Below, in pieces: positions 1 through 32,358 of a stretch of 64,000 bases of DNA (position 1 is its first letter; every line of letters begins with the position of its first letter). A program made the position numbers and the translations under genes. Below the pieces are notes generated by a model. That model ran no database searches. It had not been told where the DNA came from and saw nothing but the letters and a program-made list of their open reading frames with translations. This stretch comes from Scylla paramamosain (lineage: Eukaryota; Arthropoda; Malacostraca; Decapoda; Portunidae): contig NW_026973669.1 of the NCBI RefSeq assembly GCF_035594125.1, positions 770,001 through 834,000 of the forward strand. Direction: 5' to 3'.

Positions 1-1363
1 CGTACTTCTCCTATCTTGTAACTCTTAATGGCTAACACAAATACCAGCACTTCTCCATACCTTCCCTTCCTTTGATCCTTTTCCATGTGCAATCCCCATT
101 TCAGTACAACTCATCTTACCCAACATGCGCCAGCAGTTCCCTTTCCGAATCCTTCCTTTTTCCCTTCCACAGATCGTTTCTCTATATTATGTAATCTCCG
201 TTCCAGCCGATCTCATCTTGCCTTATTCAGTGATTCTTAACCTTTTTCCGATCTCAGCACCCCCATTAGTCAGATCCAGGCGGTGCATTGCAGCACCTCT
301 GACTCTGGCTAACACCTGGCTACAGAGACAACACTTGTTACACTACCGTAAGTATGAAACGAAGTGTTGCTTGACATTTTTTGTTCACTCTCCACAGGTA
401 CTAAATGTGCACTGCAAAGCTCAGTGACGTAGGCTTCCTACCAAAGTGTGGATCGTTCGTGCAACTTTGGTGTTTGTCATCACCACACTAAAATGCATCA
501 ACTGTTCAAAAAGAGGTCCACGTTTATATATGTGGGGGAAAATATACTAAAAAAATACCCACAAGAAGTATCTCTTCGATAGGTGCGCCTATCTTGCTAG
601 GAATAGTGACGTACTAACACCATCATATGTAACATTAAAGAGCATCCCCTAAAACTGATTACACCAATCCTTTTTGGTGCAAGGTTAAGAAATGCTACTG
701 TACCTCACCCTCATTCCTCGCTCGCAACACTGAGTCCCTCTTGTGTGTTGTTCTTGGTCTGTAGAACCAGTAGACAATATTACTCTGCAACTCTAACCAC
801 CACCAGCACCACCAGCACCACCGCAACAACAACAGCAACAACAAAGTAGGAAGACTGTGCGACAACAAGAAAAGAAAGAAGATAGAAGGAAGAAAGCAGG
901 TACCAAGATTACAAGAAGTTATCACGACCTGATCGGTAATATCGTGTCATTACAAGATTACGTTTACCAGCCAATGGGTGACGTGGACAGGACAGGACAG
1001 GTGCCACAACAGCTGACAAAACTCCTCCCCGCCCAGCCGCGGCCCAGGTTGTCAGGTGGTCTCGTTGCACGAAGGAGAGTAACTGTCTGTCACTGCTGTC
1101 TGCAAAGCACACTCGTGTATCGGGGCGCGGCCTATCCAGTGAACGTCCACCAGAGTGTGGTTTCATCCTCTCACACCTCTCCTTGACCTGGCACCGCTTG
1201 CCGTACTTCGCTACTTGTTTGCCAGATCGTGTTGTTTGGTGGATGTCCGGTGTAGTAGGTTCAAGTGACCATCAGTTTCAAGTGACGCATTTACTCCCAG
1301 CCACGGCAACGCACGGACTTCAGTCGACACCATTTAACAGCAACAGTAGTAGGCATGCCATTT
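1..1363. other. No recognisable gene
   Basis: I see no protein family or RNA gene here. Open frames in this stretch are short and show no conserved motif. A short imperfect trinucleotide run of CAC and CAA units lies at about 797-846. The rest is ordinary AT-leaning sequence. Confidence 0.5.
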
Positions 1364-1565
1364 AAGTTTGGTTAGGTAATGTTAAGTTAGGTTAGGTAAT
1401 GCTAGGTTAGATTAGTGTCCTTAAAGAGGATACAGCAGGGGCGAAGCCTCCCTGATTATGTTAGGTTAGGTAATGCTACACGTCATTTAGATTAGTTTAG
1501 GTATTGTTAGGTTAGTTTAGGTAATGCTTGGTTAAGTAATTCTAGGTTTGATTAGTGTCCTGAAG
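1364..1565 (+). repeat. Degenerate TTAGG-rich tandem-like block
   Basis: The sequence is dominated by variants of GGTTAGG and TTAGGTAATG spaced irregularly. The phrase GATTAGTGTCCT appears near 1411 and again near 1550, so there may be two units of about 140 bp. TTAGG is the usual arthropod telomere repeat, but these copies are imperfect and interstitial. It could be an old telomeric insertion or an unrelated minisatellite. Confidence 0.5.
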
Positions 1566-1931
1566 GGCGGTTCCAGGAAAGTCTTTGCCCTGGCTGGGAG
1601 TAGATGCGTCGTGCGTCTGACAATAAAAATAAGGCTGCGCGCGCACTTGGTCACTTAAAAGCTATTTATAAATAGATAGTCACTGAAACCTACTGCACCG
1701 GTTTCGCCTCCAGCTTTTCTACCTATAGATATCTTTCTTCCTTCTACGGTTTTTCTTGGAGAAAAGACAATGCATGCACCAAGAAACTATACTTACGGCA
1801 AATCATGTAATACGTACATCAGTGTCAGCAAATACTGAAAAAAAAAAAAAAAATGGCATGTTTCACGAAACAATGGCGTCTTTAAGATTCTGTCACGCTG
1901 CCAGACACGTGATTATCATTTTTTTTTTTAG

Positions 1932-2051
1932 GCTGTGAGTGCGGGATGTCGGCAATAACAGAACGTGGTGATGATGATGTGTTTGTGTGTTCTGTGGCAG
2001 ACAAGTCTCAAAGAAAAAAGAAACATCCATTTATGGCTGAAGTAACCATAG
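1932..2051 (+). CDS. Possible orphan coding exon
   Basis: A run of Ts ending in AG directly precedes 1932, and AG|GTAAGG follows at 2051/2052, so both a plausible acceptor and a strong donor bound the segment. One frame is open throughout and reads through an internal Met (1946) as MSAITERGDDDVFVCSVAD and on. I do not recognise the protein. It could be an internal or first exon of a gene not otherwise visible here, or part of a transposon. No partner exon was found. Confidence 0.25.
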
Positions 2052-2089
2052 GTAAGGACTCTCAGCTATCTTACTGATCAATGTATAAA

Positions 2090-2201
<112 letters not shown>

Positions 2202-2975
2202 TGAGATTTAAAGTTTTCCACACTTTAATATCCGCACACACACAGTATTTCCCAACCGGGGGAAAATTTTAGGATTTCAAGGGGGAAATCTATAGAGGGA
2301 AATAAAAATGAGTAGCTACTGGCTGACAAAAGAAAAAAAAAAAGTCATAGTATGGCAACTGACTTTTCTTCAAGTATTATCTACAAGTACAAATCAGAAT
2401 CTAAGCTACGATTGTCTTTAGTAGTGACTACGTATAAATATTTTGGTTGAAATTCCATAATATTGTGGTCACTCTATGAAGGGCGAAATCTGGGGAGCGT
2501 TCCAAGGAGGCCTACGTAAGGTTACGTAAATCCCCGCTCCCCCTTTTTGGGACAGTCGGTCAGGTAGAGCTAACAAAAAATGGCCGCCCACAGCAATCTT
2601 CTTAGCAGAAGTGCTCGCTGACGACTCTGTACTAGACGTTGTGGACGTTATTCATAGAAGTGAAGTCTTAAGGAGACAAGAGGAGAGAGCAGAAGAGAGT
2701 TCATGGTCTGGTGAGTCAAGGATTGTTTATTTATCAGCAGTAAATATGTATATACATACATTTCGAAAGGCTGTAGCACTGGCAGTAGTGAGGCAGGAGG
2801 GGAGAGACTACAGTCTGTTTGTAGCTCAAACCCAGCCATTTTCACTCCTCACAGTCATCTGCACTGAGTTGTTATCTTTGCTACTTTGTGCGACTCAGAA
2901 TGAGAGGTTCAATCCCATGGTGGGGAGACGAGAGCACACATTTCCACCCAAAAACACCTCCCATATTTCCAAGCT

Positions 2976-3087
<112 letters not shown>

Positions 3088-3594
3088 GGATAATTCTGCG
3101 CTTGTCCTTGATTATTTTATTCGTTCCATTAAGATCGTTTGCAATATTTTCCATCCCCTCGCTGGCCTTAAGGGAATGTTAGGTCACTTACTCTTATACA
3201 TGACATAAAAGTCCATGCTATGGTCTTGTATAAATCATGAGGTGTAGCCTTGCAGGCAGTAGTGCTGACTCCTGAAGATATCTCTCTTTCCTTGAATAAT
3301 ATTTTACCATAGGAAAACCTTCTAAAATTTACTACAATTTTAATAGAGCGTTCTGAGGAATGAACCTACTGAGCTGTTTTCCGATTTTACTCAGTGAAAG
3401 ATTAATGATTTTTAATGAAATATTAAAATACTGACTGGAGAGAAAGAAATATGTAGAAAATTCTCAGCAAATATAATCTTTATTCTGGAATCTACAAAAG
3501 AAAAACGTAAGAGATCCGCATAAACAGAAAAAAAAAGAATGTTACAACAAAAACTAAGTGAAATATGCTTCTTTAAACAAGAAAACACTTAATA

Positions 3595-3698
<104 letters not shown>

Positions 3699-4444
3699 TA
3701 CTTAATAGAGGGTGGGCATTTAAAAGTCACCCGTGCCATCATACTCTTTACTCAGTTCCCCCTACACTGCTTGGTTTTCTTCGCTCACACGGTCTCACGT
3801 TTTCTGTCTCGGCCTTCCAGGAGTTTCTGTGTTATTTCTGACACAGGCAATATCTTCACATATCTTTCATACAGTAGCTTCATGCACAAGTTATCCAGTA
3901 ATTTATGAAATCTCTCATATCCACTGCCCGCCTCCATATGTACACCATCATTTTTGTCTAAGGCGTTTCATTTATTTCCAAATTCTTTTCTCCATGACAG
4001 TTATCACTCATAAATACAACTTTACTAACCAAATCACGTTGACCTAAACAGTTTGGCTTTTCCATACCACAGGAAGAAAATGTTTCTCTGACTTTTAATG
4101 CGACCTAGAAGATATGCTTGGCACCTCAGGGCTGTGTGTACAGTTGACAGATGCTTCCAAATACATAAATACTATTGTTGAAAAAAAAAAAAAAATCGTA
4201 AAGTTCAATAATGCAGCGTTAATTGGTTTGTAAATAGCTGCATTACCTGTAAGTTAGGTTGCCGCTAGTCGTAACATCTATATCTATTTAGTTACACAAA
4301 TAGAATTAGCTACTCCATACCGGCACGAAATTTGGTGAGAATGTTGCTTACACCACGTCTCTATTTTAACAATAATAAAACAAAAAATAATAGAGAAAAA
4401 TTAAATATAAAATAAAAAAAAAATAGATGATTTTCAGTCTGACA

Positions 4445-4868
4445 CTCTATTAACCCTCGGAAGTGCTTATGGACTTGATGGGGTCCCTTTTATTGTCCTC
4501 CGAAATTGCCTCCGTGCTTGCACCTTGCCTAGTCAAACTCTACCAACTCTGTCAACACCACCTTTCCTTCTTGCTGGAAGTTTGCCTACATTCAGCCTGT
4601 TCCCTAAAAGGGTGACCGTTCTAATCCTCCAAACTACCGTCCTATTGCTTTAATTTCCTGCCTATTTATTTATTTATTTATTTATTTATTTATCTATTTT
4701 TATCTTTTTTTAACTATCTTCAACAGGAAGATTCATAAACATCTATCCTTTCACAACCTTCTATCTGGTTGCCAGTATGGATTCCGTCAAGGCCGCTCTA
4801 CTGGTGATCTGGCTTTCCTTACTGAGTCTCTTTAGGGATTTTGGTGAAAGTTTTGCTGTTTTGCGTTT
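4445..4868 (+). mobile_element. CR1/L2/Jockey-group LINE fragment (RT fingers)
   Basis: This piece matches the same family that recurs across the window (for example 48190-50014). It covers the start of the reverse transcriptase, from the region just after the endonuclease through the equivalents of [11 protein letters not shown] and [13 protein letters not shown]. It is broken by frameshifts and by an inserted (ATTT)n run at about 4662-4695, and it is truncated at both ends. No function remains. Confidence 0.85.
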
Positions 4869-4974
4869 GCACTGATTCCGTCTCCGTTCACCGTTCCAGC
4901 AATGACGTCACAAAAACGGAGTCCTTACTAAACGGAGGAGTTCGCCGCCGTCTCTGTATCCATTGTTTGTCAAC

Positions 4975-5063
4975 ATGGCCGCACAGAGGAAGCCTCCTCG
5001 ACAAGAAATTTGTATACTTCTCGCCACCTTGCTGCTCGCTGCTGACGAAGAGAGGCCAGTGAG
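4975..5063 (+). CDS. Possible first exon, perhaps of a DNA transposase
   Basis: An ATG in good context opens a frame reading MAAQRKPPRQEICILLATLL, followed by ADEERPVR and a GT donor-like site at 5064. An N-terminus of this style, with a basic start and then a short hydrophobic helix, resembles PIF/Harbinger-type transposase genes in arthropods. That is an impression, not an alignment. No terminal inverted repeats or downstream transposase exons were found. Confidence 0.25.
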
Positions 5064-5069
5064 GTGAAG

Positions 5070-5785
5070 TTGCACAGTAAAGAAATATACTGCACGTAAC
5101 TGGACACTGCAGTCCTGCAAGGCACGGTGAGGGCTGCAGTGTGTGCTGTATCAGTGCACGGTGTGGGGGAGCGGGAGGCTGTACTAGTATTTTCCGGTTG
5201 TGTGGTTGTCAGTCATTAGAACTCTGTCACTACCATGGCTGCTGAGTGAGGCTTGTTGCGTTTCTGCTGTTAGGTGGCTGGAACCTCTCCAGGCCATCCT
5301 TGTGTTGCTGTTTACAAAGCTTTGCGGTGTGCCGCACCTCACGCTGGGACTAAGGTGATTCCTCTTTTTCCATGAACAATGTAAAAATGTTTAGTTTACA
5401 GTGTAGCATTATTACATTACAAAACTGTAATTCAATAACGTTTTGTCATGTAATTGAATATCATACCTAGAACATTCAAAATATTAGTACGTTGTCGCGG
5501 ACACCTCGCCCCGCCACATTCCATTTTCCAACGTGGTTGTTTCTACTTGTGACTTGACACCTCGCCTCGGGCGCCAGTTCCGGCCCGACCTGACTTTGTC
5601 CGCGGACGTTTTTGTTGCGTCGGACGTGTTGGCCCCCAGCGAGGTCACGAGCCCCGGCCATGACCTGACTCGCCGTCAGCGGCCAGTCTCTTCCCAAGCA
5701 GTCACAAGCAGTATCAATCTTTGTCCTGCCTGCCTTGGGCAAGGGCATTTGATTCCAGGCAGCTTCACTTAATTATCTTGTACTG
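5070..5785. other. No recognisable gene; GC-rich stretch
   Basis: About 5480-5720 is locally GC- and CpG-rich, with repeated CACCTCGCC motifs. Short open frames occur on both strands but show no conserved motif or family resemblance. Confidence 0.4.
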
Positions 5786-5789
5786 TTTT

Positions 5790-8045
5790 GGATAACCTGA
5801 AGAAGGAGGCGGAGAGGATAAAACTGGATGTGGTGGGAGTGAAGTTAGATGGACGGGTTCTGGGCAGATAAATTCAGGAGGTTGGACAATGTACTATTAA
5901 GGAGGAGAGAGACATGAGGCGGGTGTGGGGGTGCTGCTGCTGAAGGAGGTGGCAGAAGCAGTGGTTGGGAGTTGGCAAGTGTCTGAGAGGGTGATTTTGG
6001 TTAAGATCGATGCTAAGCACACTGGACTGAATATGATAATATAAAGTGTATGCACCAACAGGAGATTATAGCGATGACGAGGTAGATGCCTTCTACGAGC
6101 AGGTGGATAATTCCATGGGTCAATGTAAACCAGGAGAGGTGACCTTAGTAATGGGGGACCTAAATGCAAAAGTGGCAGAAGGTCGCAGTGGAAAGGTGGT
6201 GGGAAGTTTCGGTCTAGGAGAGAGAAACGAAAGGGGAGACAAGTGGGTGGAATGGTGCGTAAGTTGGGATCAAGTGATTATGAACACGTTTTTCGGACAT
6301 CACCCAAGACACTTATACACATGGAGGAGTCCGGGAGATAGAGTGAGGAACCAAATAGACTGTATTACAATCAATAAAAGGTTCAGGAATAGCCTACAGC
6401 AGGTGAAGACATATCCCGAAGCAGACTGTGGTGTAGGATGTGATCATGTTCCGGTGGTGACTGAAATGAGAGCGAAGTTCAAAAGAATGAAGAAAAACAA
6501 GAAGTGAGGAAAGACTGGAATATACTACGAAGAGAGGAAGAAGTCGGCGAACAGTATGCTGTGGAGGTGTTTAACAGATACGGCATTTTGTGGGATGAAG
6601 CGGAAAATGAAAGTGTGGAGAGAAGTTGGAGAGTATTGCAAGGTGCGTTGGTGAGTGCAGCAGAAGATATTATTCCGAATGAGAAAAAAAGGAGAAGGAA
6701 GACGTGGATCACTGATGAAATCCTGGACCTAATGGAAGAGGGAAGAAAAGTAAAGAACGCTTCAGAGGAGATACAGAGAATTGGATAGAAGTATGAGACA
6801 GATGTGTAAAGATAGGAAAGAGCAGTGGCTAGGAAAGATGTGCGGAGAAGTGGAATCGTTGGAAAATGTAGACTCCAGGTTAGTGGCAGAGAAAATCAGA
6901 GAAATAACAACGAAACGGAAAACAACCAGGAGCACGATAGCAAAAGACAAAAATGGTAACATCTTGACAGAGACAGAAGTTCTAAAGAGATGGGAAGAGT
7001 ACGTTGGAGAACTGTATAGAGATACAAGAGGAAAGAGACCAGAGCTTGGGGAGATCGAGCAAGGGCCTTCAATTTTGAGATGTGAGGTGGAGAAAGCTGT
7101 GAGGGGGATGAAGTGGAGGAAGGCGGAGGGGAGTGATGGAGTGGTGGTTGAGATGGTGGAGGCTGCTGGGGACTTTGCGATAGAGAAGATCACAGAGTTA
7201 CCAAATCAAATATATGACACGGGTAATATACCTGAGAGAATGGAGGAGTCTGAATTCATTGTAATACCAAAGAAGGAAGGACCAGTAGAATGTGGGAAAT
7301 ATCGAACAATAAGTATTATGAGTCAGGTGGCGAAGATTGTATTGAGAGTGATAGATGAGAGGTTGAAGAGAAAAATCGAGGAAACAGTGGACAGAGCACA
7401 GTTTGGTTTTAAGAAAGGTAAAGGAACGAGGAATGCAATTTTTGTATTAAGAAGCATTATAGAGAGAGCCATAGAGAAGCAGAAAGACCTGTTTATGTGA
7501 TTTGTTGATTTCGAAAAAGCGTTTGATATGGTACATCATGAGGTATTGGTGGAGAGGTTGAGAAGGTTAGGTGTAGATACTGCTGATTTAAGGGTAATGA
7601 CCAACCTGTACTGGGGACAGACCGCTGTGGTGAGAATTGGAGATAAAAAAAATGACTGCGTTAAAATAGAGAGAGGAGTGAGACAGGGCTGTGTGTTGTC
7701 ACCGGACTTGTTCTCACTTTACTCGCAGGCCGTCATGGATGAAATGGCAGATTTGGAAGGTATTAAGGTGGGAGGAATGAATGTAAATAACATAAGATAT
7801 GCGGATGATACGGTATTAATTGCGGACACGAAAGAAAAGTTACAAAGACTGGTGGATCGACTGGATGAGGAATGTAGGGAAGTTGGATTGAAGATTAACA
7901 TCGGTAAAACAGAAGTGGTGGGAATGACCAAGAGAAAGGAACAATTGAGGATGAATGTGAATGTAGATGGACAGGCAGTGAAGCAAGTTAGATTATTCAG
8001 ATACTTGGGAAGTTTGGTGAACGAAGATGGTAGAATTAGATTTTA
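5790..8045 (+). mobile_element. RTE-clade LINE, 5'-truncated and decayed
   Basis: An apurinic-endonuclease domain is followed by a reverse transcriptase in the same orientation. Endonuclease signatures are VYAPTGD (about 6049), GDLNAKV (about 6157), YTWRSPGDR with QIDCI (about 6315-6365) and a CDHVPV motif (about 6441), all typical of RTE elements. RT signatures are AEGSDGVVVEM, AQFGFKKGKGT, FVDFEKAFDMVHHEVL (7501-7545), RGVRQGCVLSP and YADDTV (about 7799). The frame is broken near 6505, near 6785 and by a TGA at 7498. It stops after FRYLGSLVNEDGR, where the next LINE begins at about 8053, so the 3' end is missing. Confidence 0.9.
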
Positions 8046-8052
8046 GATTTTT

Positions 8053-8437
8053 AAAATTAGATCTTAGACCGCGAATGTTGCAGAAGTTAATGAAGAAAAA
8101 GTTCAGAGGGGTGTCAAGACACTTAGGATCGTCGACAGAAAGGCAATCCGACCTAGGGACATTTATGGTCCCCTCCCCAGATGGGGACTCCGAGGCTGGT
8201 GTAGGAGTCGCCATGATGATTTTAAAATTTTTGAGTGAAGGGTGTGTGTGCTTGTAGTTTTGTGTGGAGGAAGAGAGTTGTCTTTAGAGGGAAGGCTGTG
8301 ACTGCCCCCTTGTGTTGTGAGACACAAAGGGAAACGTTCAGTGAGGTCACAGCTGGGTTTAATGATAAGTTCACAGCACCCCCTGAACAGTGCCTAAGAC
8401 CTCACTGGGAGTAATTATCGTTTCTGCAGGTGTCTAC
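8053..8437 (-). mobile_element. Inverted 5' end of a CR1/L2-like LINE
   Basis: Read on the minus strand this is the 5' untranslated region and the first coding segment of the family seen intact at 47953-48330. It includes the ATG region and the frame encoding the N-terminus. It ends at 8437 exactly at the element's 5' terminus (GGCAGTAGACACC on the minus strand), where it joins the same element in plus orientation. This is the layout left by twin-primed LINE integration. Confidence 0.85.
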
Positions 8438-10118
8438 TGCCGAAACATAGCTTGTTCTCGTGCTATACATGATAGAGAGGTGGTCCACAAAAGGTACTTA
8501 AGCCTTCCATCACCGGAATCTCATGCACTTTATATTTCTGCCCGGAACCATGCCAAGTCTGTTCTCCAACTAGCCAAAAACTCCTTCATTAACAGAAAAT
8601 GTCAAAATCTTTCAAGATCTAACTCCCCTCGTGACTTCTGGCATCTAGCCAAAAATATCTCCAATAACTTTACTTCTTCTTATTTCCCTCCTTTATTTCA
8701 ACCAGATGGCACCACTGCTATCACATCTATTTCTAAAGCTGAACTCTTCGCTCAAACCTTTGCTAAAAACCCTACCTTGGACGATTCTGGGCTTGTTCCT
8801 CCCTCTCCTCCACCCTCTGACTACTTCATGCCACCTATTAAAATTCTTCGCAATGATGTTTTCCATGCCCTCGCTGGCCTAAACCCTCGGAAGGCTTATG
8901 GACCTGATGGGGTCCCTCCTATTGTTCTCCGAAACTGTGCCTCCGTGCTTGCACCTTGCCTAGTCAAACTCTTTCAGCTCTGTCTGTCAACATCTACCTT
9001 TCCTTCTTGCTGGAAGTTTGCCTACATTCAACCTGTTCCTAAAAAGGGTGACCGTTCTAATCCCTCAAACTACCGTCCTATTGCTTTAATTTCCTACCTA
9101 TCTAAAGTTTTTGAATCTATCTTCAACAGGAAGATTCTTAAACATCTATCACTTCACAACCTTCTATCTGATCGCCAGTATGGGTTGTGTCAAGGACGCT
9201 CTACTGGTGATCTTCTGGCTTTCCTTACTGAGTCTTGGTCATCCTCTTTTAGAGATTTTGCTGAAACTTTTGCTGTTGCCTTGGACATATCAAAAGCTTT
9301 TGATAAAGTCTGGCTTTGATTTCCAAACTACCCTCCTACGGCTTCTATCCTTCTCTCTGTAACTTCATCTCAGGTTTCCTTTCTGACCGTTCTATTGCTG
9401 CTGTGGTAGACGGTCACTGTTCTTCTCCTAAATCTATTAACAGTGGTGTTCCTCAGGGTTCTGTCCTGTCATCCACTCTTTTCTTATTATTCATTAATGA
9501 TCTTCTAAACCAAACTTCTTGTCCTGTCCACTCCTACGCTCCTTGCATTTTTCCACATCTTTTCATAGACGTCCAACCCTTCAGGAGGTAAACAGTTCAC
9601 GCAGGGAAGCCACAGAACTCATACTGCTCTTCTAGACAGGGTGGAATCAAAAGCTTTTCGTCTCATGAACTCTTCTCTTCTAACTGACTGTCTTCAGCCT
9701 CTCTCTCACCGCCGCAATGTTGCATCTCTAGCTGTCTTTTACCGCTATTTTCATGCTAATTGCTCTTCTGATCTTGCTAACAGCAGCCTCGCTGCACAAG
9801 ACTTTCTTCTTTCTCTCACCCCTATTCTGTCCACCTCTCTAATGCAAGAGTTAACCAGTATTTTCAATTATTCATCCCTTTCTCTTGTAAGCTCTGGAAC
9901 TCCCTGCCTGCTTCTGTATTTCCACCTTCCTATGACTTGAATTCATTCAAGAGGGAGGTTTCAAGACACTTATTCATCAATTTTTGACTACTGCTTTGAC
10001 CCTTTTATAGGACTGGCATTTTAGTGGGCATTTTTTTTTATTGGATTTTTGTTGCCCTTGGCCAGTGTCCCTCCTACATAAAAAAAAAATAAAATAAAAT
10101 AAATAAAATAAATAAAAA
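8438..10118 (+). mobile_element. CR1/L2/Jockey-group LINE, 3' part
   Basis: This plus-strand body starts in the linker after the endonuclease ([15 protein letters not shown]) and runs through the RT. Visible motifs are [52 protein letters not shown] and SGVPQGSVLS. Much of the region from the RT active site to the thumb (the YADD part) is deleted near 9540-9630. The C-terminal segment (SLSHRRNVASL and the LWNSLP-like stretch) and a 3' UTR ending in CCTACATAAAA then follow. An A-rich tail of (AAAAT)n type ends it at about 10118. Frameshifts near 9320 and elsewhere disable it. Confidence 0.88.
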
Positions 10119-10452
10119 ATGAAAAAAAAACAAACTCGGAGGAATGACTGCCTCGTATGTATCGACCAGATATGTTTACTCTTATCATGCTCACAAACAG
10201 GCCAGTCTCTGCCACTGGTTTTATGGCGAATGTTATCAGTATGTTTGACTTGGCGGCAAGCGCAGTGGCACCATTGTCCAAGTTGTCACGTGCACATCCT
10301 GTGTAAACAATATATACTCGATAGAGTGGAGCTCTGACACGCTGAGTGACACCAACCCCATGATGAACAATAACAGAGCAGCGAGTCAAGAGGCTGATAT
10401 GCTGTGCTGACATAGGAACACAAGAAAACAGATAAAGATACGAGGGCGCTTC

Positions 10453-10459
10453 TATAAAG
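10453..10459 (+). promoter_or_regulatory. Possible TATA box of the GR-like gene
   Basis: TATAAAG lies 61 bp upstream of the ATG at 10520, a plausible distance for a short 5' UTR. Nothing else supports it, and chemoreceptor genes often lack a TATA box. Confidence 0.25.
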
Positions 10460-10519
10460 TGTGAGGGAAAGAGAAAGAACAGCAGTTATACATCGGGTGT
10501 TTGGTTCACCTCAGCTCCC

Positions 10520-30607
<20,088 letters not shown>

Positions 30608-30696
30608 AGATCTGGGACCACATTATCAAACGCTTCATCAAACGTTTCAGTCTTAAAACGACTACTTTTCACAGACTCTGAATTAAGTTGTTTTTT

Positions 30697-30702
30697 ATTA
30701 AA
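30697..30702 (+). terminator. Possible polyadenylation signal
   Basis: ATTAAA, a common variant of the poly(A) signal, occurs 90 bp after the stop codon of the GR-like gene. The surrounding sequence is T-rich, as expected near a cleavage site. Confidence 0.35.
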
Positions 30703-31639
30703 GATGCTTCTCATGTCAAGTGATGACAGAGTGTAGACTTAACAGTAAGGAAAACCTGATCAGCTCCGCCCACCAAAATTAAGGTCTTCCTCCCTCGCTT
30801 CGTTGATGACCCCAACCTGACGCTGGTCACAGGAACCGCAGTGAGTAGATTAGCATAAATTATATTAAAGACCCATGGTAAATTTTTCGACCAGTATGAA
30901 CGCAAAGGCAAGTAAAGATGATTGATTGATTGATTGATTGATTGACTGATGTAGCGCCGCAACATCGCGGTCATACGACGCCGCTACAAAATTTTAAAAG
31001 CAAACACTACCTGCATTTTCCACGTCACACCTGCCCAACTCCCGGATGGTTAAAATATTAATATGAAAACAAAATTATGGTATGGTAAAAATATTACAAA
31101 TCACACACACACACACACACAAAAAAAAAAAAAAATGAAATAGGAAGAACCATAAAAGCCTTAAGTGCTAAAAATGAGAGGGTTGGTATATCAATGCTTT
31201 AATTCATTAATTTAATTTAAAGTGAGAAGGTACTGACCCCACTGACCTAGATCACTATGTCTGGCGTCGTTCGTTTCGTATTCAAAGCACTGACCCCACT
31301 GACCCAGATACCTGGCGTTGTTCGTTTCGTGCCCTCTAGCTAAAAAATTCGACGCGAGCCAAATGGTTGCGGTATATACCGTTGGATGGGAAATTATATT
31401 GTGCGTTTATTAGCATGTATGAGGTCTCGCTGAGACACAAGGAAGTTGGTGAACATTGCAGAAAAACTGAAGATCACATTACAAAATATAATTTTCAACA
31501 CCATTCTACTCTTTGGAATTTAGGAATTGAATTAAAACAACAGAAGAAATGAGACCTATATAACATAAAATTGATAGAGTTGTGCTGTCATGTGGTGCTA
31601 ATTTCGTTACGATCGGACGCGCAGTTCCAGAGATAATAG

Positions 31640-32358
31640 TGTTTGAATAGCGTTACGGTCGGGGTGTGCCGGGCCGCTCAAAATGTAATTCTGACCTCAA
31701 TAGTAAAATTCGCTTTGCTCGCAATGTTTCCTCTGATTTTTGCCACTCGTTGAACATTATCGGGATGTAACTGAAGGATGTTATCTTCTGATAATTCGCA
31801 CAGGTTCTGGTTGCAAGTACGTCCTTTGCAGTAATTAAACGTTTGATTTGGTTGATGGATTCAAAGATCTCATCAGAAGGACAAAGTAGATAAGAAGCAT
31901 CATCGCTTGTGTTAAATCTTTATTCTGGATCAATACATTTTACACCATACTTCTTGATGTTATTTGTAGGGAGCAGTCCTATCTCCCTTTCTAGATACTT
32001 AGCAGCCTGAATAAAGTTACCTCGACCTTCCCTATAATATGCTACAAACCAGCAAGGTGTAGGTGGGTTGTGAACTTTGGGAGCACATTCTTCAGCGTCA
32101 TCAGAGACATTAGGACAATAATCATTCTCGCTGTCAGCTACATTGCTTGAGCGTATGATCTCAGTAATTAAGTTGTTGTCTCCTAGATCGCAGAGAATTT
32201 ATTGCCTCAAGAGGAGCTTTGCCAGCGATATTAGATGTAAATGTCACATAGCACCCCCTAGAGAGAATCTCCGTCCTATTTGAGACGGATATGGAGAACC
32301 GTTCTAAGAGGCTTGAAAACCGAATAGAAAGCACGGTATGACATGGAGGCATAGACAC
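31640..32358 (-). pseudogene. Broken coding region of unknown family inside the inverted-repeat element
   Basis: On the minus strand a frame opens near 32358 and includes SRGCYVTFTSNIAGKAPLEAI, which looks like an ankyrin-type repeat. A frameshift near 32165 leads into a second frame with NPPTPCWFVAYYREGRGNF and KYLEREIGLLPTNNIKKYG. A single TAA near 31926 interrupts it, and the same frame then runs on through PSDEIFESINQIKRLITAKD and FNEWQKSEETLRAKRILLL to a stop near 31650. About 230 codons with two lesions suggest a fairly recent death. I do not recognise the family beyond the ankyrin-like piece, and captured host sequence is possible. Confidence 0.45.

Noticed and set aside
797..846. A CRISPR-like array, considered here and at other tandem tracts
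   Set aside because: Only simple repeats without regular unique spacers are present, and the genome is eukaryotic.
857..1186. Open frames on both strands near 0.9-1.2 kb
   Set aside because: No conserved motif, poor codon pattern and overlapping antisense frames of similar length. Likely chance.
1364..1565. A true chromosome end from the TTAGG-like units
   Set aside because: Units are imperfect and interrupted, and unique sequence lies on both sides.
5070..5785. Terminal inverted repeats that would close a DNA transposon around the 4975 exon
   Set aside because: I compared both ends by eye and found no convincing complementary ends.
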